This document shows positions 1 to 5,899 of a stretch of 5,899 bases of DNA, one piece after another (the stretch's first letter is position 1; each line of letters opens with the position of its first letter). The stretch covers positions 1 to 5,899 of the forward strand of contig JAHZIZ010000389.1 of NCBI GenBank assembly GCA_022601215.1, read 5' to 3'. The translations under genes were made by a program, and so were the position numbers. Source of the DNA: Bacteroidota bacterium. Lineage in GTDB: Bacteria > Bacteroidota > Bacteroidia > Flavobacteriales > Flavobacteriaceae. The notes below the pieces were generated by a model. It was not told the origin of the DNA and ran no database searches. It was given only the letters and a program-made list of their open reading frames with translations.

Positions 1-2
1 AT

Positions 3-863
3 GTGTTAGCCAACATCGATAGTGATAAAATCACCAATTGCATCAAGCCGTTGCTAATGTTTCATAACTGCACCTTTAATGGTCTAAAAGCTTACGCTAA
101 AAAAGGGAAGTTATTTCCAAGGACAACTTCAGATAACAATCAACATGTCTTCTGCTCCTATGGTAAGTGCTGGTATAAACCAGGAGAATTAGAGAATGAT
201 TCTCTTTTTGACCTGCCAATTACCTTCGGATTAAAAGTAGACCCTTTGATTGCTACTGCCATTCGAGTTTTGGCCTTCGATGGGGGCTTTGCCAAAGATC
301 TTCATGAAAACAAAGGCGAAAGTAAATTTCATTTCCTAAAAGACTATGATTTTGGCAATTTTCTAATTGAACCAAGTGTAGATTATATCAATGCCTTTAT
401 TGAAATTCTATATCATACCTTCGAGAACTATTTTTCACCGAGTAACTTAGAATTTGATGTTAAAAACTATGTAGTTAACAATCCAAATAGTAACTTTAAA
501 GAACTCTTTAAAGACAGCAGCAATGTGCTAAATAAAGTGGCTTGGATTGTTACCCAAACCCAATATGGAGATCCTAAACTTGTGTCTACAATCGAATTCT
601 TTTTCTCAGAAATTGATCCTAAAAGAATCAACATAGCGCAATTACATCTTCATCCCATAATTTTGGAACATCTAGATGGACACCCAGATATACAACGTTT
701 CCTTGAACCGTTTAAATACAAACAAGGGCTTCCCCCGGAAGAAGACACTACAGAAATTGTAGTTCAACCAAGGGCCTTTAATGCAGTAACAGAGGGCATT
801 CCAGATAATTGGGATTTACATCTAAAACAAGTAAACAAGCTATATGCAGATAGTTGGATTTAA
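3..863 (+). CDS. Unrecognised protein, first visible gene of a three-gene cassette (5' partial)
   Basis: I do not recognise this protein. The reading frame is open from the first complete codon (GTG at base 3) to TAA at 861-863, giving 286 visible residues. It has no stop before the window edge, so the gene probably begins upstream and GTG is probably an internal codon. The protein looks soluble and mixed alpha/beta, with no signal peptide or membrane segment in the visible part. Two features stand out. Cysteines at visible residues 51 and 56 form CSYGKC, with further cysteines at 13 and 23. Histidines 215, 217, 223 and 227 cluster in HLHPIILEHLDGHPD. Either could bind a metal, but neither matches a named motif that I know. 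The gene ends inside the start region of the next gene, so the two are almost certainly co-transcribed and may be translationally coupled. Function unknown; no nucleotide-binding motif is seen. Confidence 0.8.
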   Translation: MLANIDSDKITNCIKPLLMFHNCTFNGLKAYAKKGKLFPRTTSDNNQHVFCSYGKCWYKPGELENDSLFDLPITFGLKVDPLIATAIRVLAFDGGFAKDLHENKGESKFHFLKDYDFGNFLIEPSVDYINAFIEILYHTFENYFSPSNLEFDVKNYVVNNPNSNFKELFKDSSNVLNKVAWIVTQTQYGDPKLVSTIEFFFSEIDPKRINIAQLHLHPIILEHLDGHPDIQRFLEPFKYKQGLPPEEDTTEIVVQPRAFNAVTEGIPDNWDLHLKQVNKLYADSWI

Positions 864-1638
864 AAATATAATGTTTCGTGAAAATTCGATTCGGTCAATA
901 GGCATCCCACTTTTCAAAGACCATGACGAACAATATCATGTTCAAATAATAGACCCATTTACCGGCCATTTTAAGCACTTTAAGAAAATTGAATTGCCAT
1001 CCGAATTTACTCCGTTGTTGAAAAATGAAATCATGTACAAGGAAGGAGAAAGCCTACTTATTTTTATATCCGAACTTGGGAGGCGGCCTCTGAGTTATAA
1101 AGGACTGTTAAATGAAATAATTATTGAATTTCAAGGTCAAGATTTTTTGGAAGATCCGTACTTTTATTTTGAACTTTCTTTCTTCCTACAAGCGCCAAAA
1201 GTTATTCAACGTCAAAGTGCTATTTACAACACATACTTAGCCGCAAAAGGAGTTGATAATGCCTATATATATAAAGAAGAATATACTTCTCTTAAAGTAA
1301 ATAAAGCTAATGTAATTGTAGACTTTTACCGCGAGTTATACGTGGTGGCAGATTCCAAAATGAAACAAGACCTAATAACGTTCACCAACCAATCGATACA
1401 TCTAGGAGCATATAGTATCGCAATTGATAGTGTGAATTTATATTTTGAAGTTTTAAGTGATATTAATAAGGAATGGATAAAGGAACTTATGGAACGAGAG
1501 GCCCATGGTTTTGAAAATTTGCAACTTAACAATGAGGCTCTGTTAATGGCCAAGTATCACGGAATTAATCAAGCAGAAGTCCACGATGTTATTGATGCTA
1601 TGCATACCGAACTAGAATTAGCCCTTCATGAATCCTAA
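844..1638 (+). CDS. Unrecognised 264-residue protein, second gene of the cassette
   Basis: I do not recognise this protein. The frame from ATG 844 to TAA 1636-1638 encodes 264 residues, overlapping the previous gene by 20 bases and the next by 11. An in-frame ATG at 871 (residue 10) is a strong alternative start. It lies 7 bases after the upstream stop and follows A-rich sequence (TAAAAATATA), which suits Bacteroidota initiation, whereas ATG 844 follows ACAAGCTAT. The N-terminal third (residues 15-75) looks beta-rich, with alternating hydrophobic residues and a PFTGHF turn at 38-43. From about 105 to the end it looks helical, including an acidic C-terminal stretch (about 243-263). There are no cysteines, membrane segments, Walker motifs or clear catalytic motif. 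Its position between two larger unknown proteins would suit an adaptor or regulatory subunit, but that is inference only. Confidence 0.82.
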   Translation: MQIVGFKNIMFRENSIRSIGIPLFKDHDEQYHVQIIDPFTGHFKHFKKIELPSEFTPLLKNEIMYKEGESLLIFISELGRRPLSYKGLLNEIIIEFQGQDFLEDPYFYFELSFFLQAPKVIQRQSAIYNTYLAAKGVDNAYIYKEEYTSLKVNKANVIVDFYRELYVVADSKMKQDLITFTNQSIHLGAYSIAIDSVNLYFEVLSDINKEWIKELMEREAHGFENLQLNNEALLMAKYHGINQAEVHDVIDAMHTELELALHES

Positions 1639-4009
1639 CTCCACATATTTAGAAGATCTCATTGCCTTAAATGGCTTTCACAACATTCGTGAACTTGAAG
1701 AAGTATTCCAGGATGTTGAAGATTGGATTAACGGAAATCCGTCCATTTATTCTTTAGACACATTCGATTTGGTAAGCTATTGTTTCCCTTTTTCATTAGA
1801 CCAAAATTCAACAAAGCTATCACATGAAGCGGCTGCGTCGAATTATTTAAGTTATTACTACCTATTCCATAAATATGATTTCAATCCGATCATTTTAGAT
1901 GAATATGAAATTGAACTCTATTCTATTTTTAAAAAATTATCAAACTATACACATCAAAATAAAAATGTCAGAACCATTAAAGAGCGATTGGTAAAAGAAT
2001 TTGATGAGAGTATTAAAAAAGGGGAGTTAGAAGATTTCTTTAATAAAAACCTGGGAGTCATTATTAGTATCATCTATGGTTTATTAGACGTTGATAGTCT
2101 TACCACATTTAAAGATATCGTAAATAATAAACTGCAAATACACGAATTTAAATTAAAAAATAATCCTGATAATAAATCTGAATGGTCGGATCAAAACAGG
2201 TTGTTCAATATTTTAAGAACGACCAAATCTGACAACGAAACAGCCGCAAAAATTTACGAGAGTTTCACCAAAGAAAATGCCTACTATATAGCTTCAATGA
2301 AACCGGAGAAGAAAAACAATTATTTAAGCTCCACTTTTATTGACATCCAGGTTTTGGTTCGTTTATACGATATTAACCAAAAAATTGATGCCGCCTACAA
2401 CCAAGGGTTATTATCAACTAAATATAAATTTCTATATCTGTCCTCTACTCCATTTAAAAGTGATGAAATCCAGAAATATTATTCTAAAGTCAAAAATGTT
2501 GGTAGATCTAAAAACCTTTTACGTAAGAATTACCAATTCTATTTAATGGCTCTTTTGAAAGATATGTTAGACGATGACCAACAGCAAGATTCTGTAATTT
2601 TAAAGGATATCGTTCGTTCGAAATTAACCAATTGTATGGATAAATTTGATCAAATTAAACTTTATCTAGAAGAACGGCCCAATGAATTCTCGGAACTTAA
2701 AAAAGGAATTAGTGTTGATCGAACACAATTAGAAAATAGCATGCTCAATGTTAAAATATATAAAGATATTGAGGACATTACTTCCAAATTGGAAAAAAGG
2801 CAAACGGATGCCTTGCAAGGAGTTTTCAATAAATTAATTCAACGTATTGAAAATTCTAAATACAATTCCTTAATTGATGATTTAAACTCAAATTTAGAGG
2901 TCTATTCCAGCAGTTACAATGTTTATTCCCACATTTATTCTCCAAGTAAAGGAAAAATGGAAACTTCTATTCCAATTGGAGCAGACGTTGTAAAAAGTCA
3001 TATGCAAAGCATACCCATACTACTCTTTCAAAGTTTAAAAATTCCGCAAAATGTGAAGGATAATTTTGCTCGTGAAATCATAAAATTAATCAATACTGAT
3101 TATAAAGTTCGAAGTTTTAATTTTGACTACCACGGATTAAAAAAGTGTTTTAGCTTATCCTCTATTGAAAACAAATTACTTTTACATTTTTTAACCTTTC
3201 TCAATATCGATGTATCTTCTATCAAAGAGGAAAATGACATTCTCACTGAGATTGATAAACTCATTATTGAAAATAGATATCGAATTTATCGATATATTCA
3301 TGAGACTAATCAAAAGGTGTCAGTTGCAATAAGCTCTAACAAAGAAGTGCATTTAGAATTGATTTATTTTGCAACATGGCTTAAACGGAGATCAAATAAG
3401 GAAAGTGAATTCCGATCAGCTTTAAAAATGATTCAAGAATTCAAAAGTAATTATAAAATTACTGCACCAAGATTAACGCATAGTAAAGCATTGATCTACG
3501 TAAGTTGGGCGTCATTGGAGAATGATGAGGATAGAAAGATTGGCTATTTTAGCAAAAGTCTTTCTCTCTGTAAAAAGGCAATACAAGAATATTCCTCACC
3601 AGAATCTAAGAGCCAGTTCCATGGAGATTCCCTAGAATACATTTATTTAGGTTTAAAAAACACCATAATTTATTGTTGGTGTCAAATTGCTTTTTATACG
3701 CGTCTATATTCTAATATTTTCGATCGTAGCAATACTGATTCTTTTGCACCGAGATCCTTACTAAATGAACTGAAAACATCTAAAAAAATTGAATCAGACA
3801 CATTCTTTTCCCTGAACTTAACAGAGATTGATCTAGAATTTTGTGAATATTCTTATTATCATGGAATTGGTCAATCTGGCAAGGCGAGAGAAATACTACG
3901 TCATGCCAAGAAAAGACTCAAAACTCTTAAAAAGGATATGGAAGAAATGGAGGATAAAAATAAACATCAAGATTCGATTCGAAGAATTGAAAAACTAATG
4001 ATCCATTAG
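1628..4009 (+). CDS. Unrecognised large helical protein with TPR-like C-terminus, third gene of the cassette
   Basis: I do not recognise this 793-residue protein. It starts at ATG 1628, 11 bases inside the preceding gene, and ends at TAG 4007-4009; no other nearby in-frame start exists. Most of it looks alpha-helical and rich in Lys, Asn, Ile and Leu. Residues 236-276 differ: a strand with an aspartate (TFIDIQVLVRLYD, D239), a helix, then a second strand (FLYLSSTPF, 268-276). This weakly resembles the opening of a PIN-like nuclease fold, but the remaining acidic active-site residues cannot be assigned. Residues about 320-430 may form long helices or a coiled coil. Helical pairs with TPR-like spacing appear at about 617-654 and 733-765, followed by a highly charged tail (766-793). 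There is no signal peptide, membrane segment or Walker A motif. The gene is AT-rich compared with the oxidoreductase gene to its right. As the largest cassette member it may be a scaffold, sensor or effector; no activity is established. Confidence 0.85.
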   Translation: MNPNSTYLEDLIALNGFHNIRELEEVFQDVEDWINGNPSIYSLDTFDLVSYCFPFSLDQNSTKLSHEAAASNYLSYYYLFHKYDFNPIILDEYEIELYSIFKKLSNYTHQNKNVRTIKERLVKEFDESIKKGELEDFFNKNLGVIISIIYGLLDVDSLTTFKDIVNNKLQIHEFKLKNNPDNKSEWSDQNRLFNILRTTKSDNETAAKIYESFTKENAYYIASMKPEKKNNYLSSTFIDIQVLVRLYDINQKIDAAYNQGLLSTKYKFLYLSSTPFKSDEIQKYYSKVKNVGRSKNLLRKNYQFYLMALLKDMLDDDQQQDSVILKDIVRSKLTNCMDKFDQIKLYLEERPNEFSELKKGISVDRTQLENSMLNVKIYKDIEDITSKLEKRQTDALQGVFNKLIQRIENSKYNSLIDDLNSNLEVYSSSYNVYSHIYSPSKGKMETSIPIGADVVKSHMQSIPILLFQSLKIPQNVKDNFAREIIKLINTDYKVRSFNFDYHGLKKCFSLSSIENKLLLHFLTFLNIDVSSIKEENDILTEIDKLIIENRYRIYRYIHETNQKVSVAISSNKEVHLELIYFATWLKRRSNKESEFRSALKMIQEFKSNYKITAPRLTHSKALIYVSWASLENDEDRKIGYFSKSLSLCKKAIQEYSSPESKSQFHGDSLEYIYLGLKNTIIYCWCQIAFYTRLYSNIFDRSNTDSFAPRSLLNELKTSKKIESDTFFSLNLTEIDLEFCEYSYYHGIGQSGKAREILRHAKKRLKTLKKDMEEMEDKNKHQDSIRRIEKLMIH

Positions 4010-4074
4010 AACTTCTAAACATAGTTTACAGATGAAATCAAGTTTTCTAATTATTATTCCTAAGAAGTAAAAAA

Positions 4075-5631
4075 CTAAACGCCGAACTTCACTGCTACGG
4101 CATCCACACAATTAATCCCGTCAATAGCTGCCGAAATAATTCCTCCAGCATAGCCTGCTCCCTCAGCACATGGGTACAATCCTTTAATTTCTACATGTTC
4201 TAAGGTCTCTTTATCTCTAGGTATGGAAACAGGGGATGAAGTCCTACTCTCTGGAGCATGTAGCACCGCTTCATTGGTATAATATCCTTTCATTTTATTC
4301 CCGAAGGCAACAAAGGCTTTTCGTAAACGATTCGCTAGTAAAGGCGGCAATACGGTATTTAAATCAACCGACACAATTCCAGGCTGATAACTTGTTTTTG
4401 GGAAATCGATAGATTTAGTACCTTCAACAAAATCAATCATACGTTGCGCCGGAACTCTTTGTGTCTTTCCAGCCGCTTCCCAGCATGCTTTCTCTACTTT
4501 TTTCTGAAAATCCAAACAAACAAAAGGATCATTCTCACTATAGTTGGGTAACTGATGCGGTTCTACGCTAACTACGATTCCGGAATTTGAGTAAGGGTTA
4601 TTCCTCTTACTAGGGCTCCATCCATTCGTAACTACTTCCTCCTGATTGGTTGCACAGGGTGCAATAATTCCTCCGGGACACATACAAAATGAATACACTC
4701 CCATACCGTCTACTTGTTCTACCAATGCATACGAAGCTGGTGGTAAATAAGGATTATCCCCATCTCCGTGATACTGTATGGTATCTATAAGCTCTTGTTG
4801 ATGTTCTATTCTAACTCCAATAGCGAACGGCTTCGCCTCTATTTTTATTCCTTTATTGTGTAATAAATAAAAGATATCTCGAGCCGAATGACCTGTTGCT
4901 AAAATCACGGTATCGAACTTATACCTATTATTATTATTAATTTCTATTCCCGTGATCTCAGAATTTATGATATCGAGGTCGGTTAATTTTTCATTAAAAC
5001 GCACTTCCCCGCCTGCCTCAATAATTGCTTCTCGCATGGCAGTGATGATTTTTGGTAATTTATTAGTTCCTATATGCGGATGAGCATCTACTAAAATATC
5101 TGGATCCGCCCCGAAATGAACAAACCATTCTAACGATTTAAGGACATTTCCTCTCTTTTTTGAGCGTGTGTACAACTTTCCATCACTATAGGTTCCAGCA
5201 CCACCCTCACCAAAGCAATAATTAGACTCGGGATTAACCTTATGTTCTTTATTTATAATAGCTAAATCTCTCCTTCGAGAACGAACATCTTTTCCTCGCT
5301 CGAAAACTATTGGCTTTAGACCTGCTTCAATAGCTCTTAAGGCTGCATATAACCCTGCTGGACCGGCTCCAATAATAGCAATTTCTTTAGCTTTTGAAAC
5401 ATCCTGCGAGATGAAAGGGGGGATCTTTTCCCTAAGTTCATCTCGTAGCCAGAATTCAATTTGTAAATTGAGTTTTACTGGGGAACGACGGGCATCTATA
5501 GAACGTTTTCGGATACGCCAATCACTAATATCATATCTACGCAGTTTGGCCTTGGCAAAAGCCAAGTCGAGAATGTAATCCTCATCTTCTTGTTTCTTCG
5601 GTAAAATTGATATTTGAACCAGTCTGCTCAT
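4075..5631 (-). CDS. FAD-dependent oxidoreductase, COG2509 type (NAD(P)/FAD-dependent dehydrogenase)
   Basis: A 518-residue cytosolic flavoprotein resembling the uncharacterised FAD-dependent dehydrogenases of COG2509; its substrate is unknown. Residues 1-75 form the small N-terminal domain usual in this family, including KRSIDAR at 42-48. A Rossmann dinucleotide fold follows, with GAGPAG at 88-93 and the FAD-ribose acidic residue E111 in VFERG. Family-type motifs follow in order: GEGGAGTYSDGKLYTR (141-156), ILATGHSARD (243-252), FCMCPGG (315-321) with the Cys pair C316/C318, ESRTSSPV (461-468), and the C-terminal FAD-contact segment YPCAEGAGYAGGI (486-498). Length and both ends fit a complete, intact protein. 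The start at 5631 is supported by a TATCTTTG promoter-like element ending 7 bases upstream and by the family-like N-terminus. It lies 54 bases after the stop of the membrane-protein gene on the same strand and converges on the unknown cassette across 65 bases. Family assignment is confident; the physiological reaction is not. Confidence 0.95.
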   Translation of the reverse strand: MSRLVQISILPKKQEDEDYILDLAFAKAKLRRYDISDWRIRKRSIDARRSPVKLNLQIEFWLRDELREKIPPFISQDVSKAKEIAIIGAGPAGLYAALRAIEAGLKPIVFERGKDVRSRRRDLAIINKEHKVNPESNYCFGEGGAGTYSDGKLYTRSKKRGNVLKSLEWFVHFGADPDILVDAHPHIGTNKLPKIITAMREAIIEAGGEVRFNEKLTDLDIINSEITGIEINNNNRYKFDTVILATGHSARDIFYLLHNKGIKIEAKPFAIGVRIEHQQELIDTIQYHGDGDNPYLPPASYALVEQVDGMGVYSFCMCPGGIIAPCATNQEEVVTNGWSPSKRNNPYSNSGIVVSVEPHQLPNYSENDPFVCLDFQKKVEKACWEAAGKTQRVPAQRMIDFVEGTKSIDFPKTSYQPGIVSVDLNTVLPPLLANRLRKAFVAFGNKMKGYYTNEAVLHAPESRTSSPVSIPRDKETLEHVEIKGLYPCAEGAGYAGGIISAAIDGINCVDAVAVKFGV

Positions 5632-5638
5632 GGGAGGT

Positions 5639-5646
5639 CAAAGATA
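5639..5646 (-). promoter_or_regulatory. Bacteroidota -7 promoter element (TATCTTTG) for the oxidoreductase gene
   Basis: Reading the minus strand, TATCTTTG matches the Bacteroidota sigma-factor -7 consensus TAnnTTTG exactly and lies 7 bases before the ATG at 5631. Transcription would therefore start at or within a few bases of the start codon, giving a leaderless or nearly leaderless mRNA. No clear -33 TTTG box is present 19-21 bases upstream, which lowers confidence. If real, the oxidoreductase can be transcribed independently of the upstream membrane-protein gene. Confidence 0.55.
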
Positions 5647-5685
5647 GAAGATTCACTTTTCAGAATAGAATAAGTCGAGCGTTTT

Positions 5686-5899
5686 TTAAAAGAGCCCCTT
5701 ACCAAAGAAAGCAACACTCCAAACAATTAGGGAAGAAACAAAAATTCCAACGGTATTGGCAATAAAGGCCTTGCCACGCTCCATTTTGAATAAATAGGTC
5801 ACGATAGAACCTACATACACTCCAGTACCGGGTACAGGCACCATCACAAACAAAGCTAAACCAACAAAACCGTATTCTTGGAGTTTATTACCTGAACCA
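5686..5899 (-). CDS. Small multi-drug export family membrane protein (PF06695/COG2426), C-terminal part (5' partial)
   Basis: The minus-strand frame is open from the window edge to TAA (5686-5688) and gives the last 70 residues of a protein whose start lies beyond base 5899. The fragment begins GSGNKLQEYG and continues with FVGLALFVMVPVPGTG, a signature I associate with the PF06695 family, at fragment residues 11-26. There are two hydrophobic membrane segments, at about 10-36 and 45-66. A short basic loop (KMERGK, 38-43) lies between them, and the protein ends FFGKGLF. Family members are small integral membrane proteins of roughly 150-170 residues, so somewhat more than half is missing here. 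The 'multi-drug export' name is inherited; the transported substrate is not firmly established for the family. The gene lies 54 bases upstream of the oxidoreductase on the same strand, so some co-transcription is possible. Confidence 0.85.
   Translation of the reverse strand, partial: GSGNKLQEYGFVGLALFVMVPVPGTGVYVGSIVTYLFKMERGKAFIANTVGIFVSSLIVWSVAFFGKGLF

Noticed and set aside
1326..1553. Open minus-strand frame of 75 codons inside the second cassette gene
   Set aside because: It lies wholly antisense to a well-supported gene, its predicted protein has no recognisable features, and no promoter element is seen.
2340..2546. Open plus-strand frame of 68 codons inside the large gene
   Set aside because: It is an out-of-frame shadow of the 793-residue gene, with a composition unlike a real protein and no initiation signal.
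3277..3295. Perfect 7-base inverted repeat ATATCGA-ATTTA-TCGATAT inside the large gene
   Set aside because: It is short and AT-rich, lies within coding sequence, and is expected by chance at this base composition. There is no second copy and no nearby regulatory context.
3275..3301. RYRIYRYIH (residues 550-558 of the large protein), a possible HEPN RNase R-x4-6-H motif
   Set aside because: R552 to H558 fits the spacing, but the typical polar residue after Arg is missing and such spacing is common by chance in a Lys/Arg-rich helical protein. Kept only as a weak possibility.
3863..3886. GIGQSGKA (residues 746-753 of the large protein), resembling a Walker A P-loop GxxxxGK[ST]
   Set aside because: The last position is Ala instead of Ser/Thr, no hydrophobic beta strand precedes it, and it sits in the turn between two TPR-like helices. 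No Walker B partner is seen.
4011..4068. Inverted repeat ACTTCT / AGAAGT and a small TAAAC-ATA-GTTTA hairpin (4016-4028) in the convergent gap, as terminators
   Set aside because: The first has a 46-base loop and only 6 pairs. The second has 5 pairs with a single G-C. Neither is followed by a T-run on the strand it would terminate.
1..5899. CRISPR array, tRNA, rRNA, insertion-sequence ends or attachment sites
   Set aside because: No regularly spaced repeats, tRNA-like cloverleaf, rRNA sequence, transposase motif or flanking terminal repeats were seen by reading both strands.

Overview
The window looks like a piece of a Bacteroidota chromosome, most likely class Flavobacteriia. The evidence is the AT-rich sequence, the absence of Shine-Dalgarno sequences before the starts, A-rich bases before one candidate start, a TAnnTTTG-type promoter element (TATCTTTG) just before the only fully contained gene with a visible upstream region, and the types of household gene at the right end. 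The genus cannot be fixed from the sequence alone.

Left part (1-4009, + strand): three genes that I do not recognise, packed so tightly that they must be one transcription unit. The first enters from outside the window and ends at 863. The second (844-1638) overlaps it by 20 bases, or follows it by 7 bases if the better-looking start at 871 is used. The third (1628-4009, 793 residues) overlaps the second by 11 bases. The third protein is long, rich in predicted helix and AT-rich. It has a strand-helix-strand stretch near residues 236-276 that faintly resembles the start of a PIN-like fold, and TPR-like helical pairs toward the C-terminus. No Walker, methyltransferase, protease or transposase motif is visible in any of the three. 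Compact sets of unknown genes with a large helical-repeat protein are common in accessory and defence islands, so this is the most interesting part of the window. That role is an inference from layout, not from a recognised domain.

Middle (4010-4074): a 65-base gap between convergent genes, with only weak inverted repeats and no convincing terminator.

Right part (4075-5899, - strand): a complete FAD-dependent oxidoreductase of the COG2509 type (518 residues), with a promoter-like element only 7 bases before its ATG. Upstream of it, in the same orientation, is the last 70 residues of a membrane protein of the 'small multi-drug export' family (PF06695/COG2426). Its start lies outside the window. 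These two look like ordinary core genome, and hand-counted lines suggest they are richer in G+C than the third gene of the left cassette. The convergent junction therefore may mark one edge of an accessory insertion.
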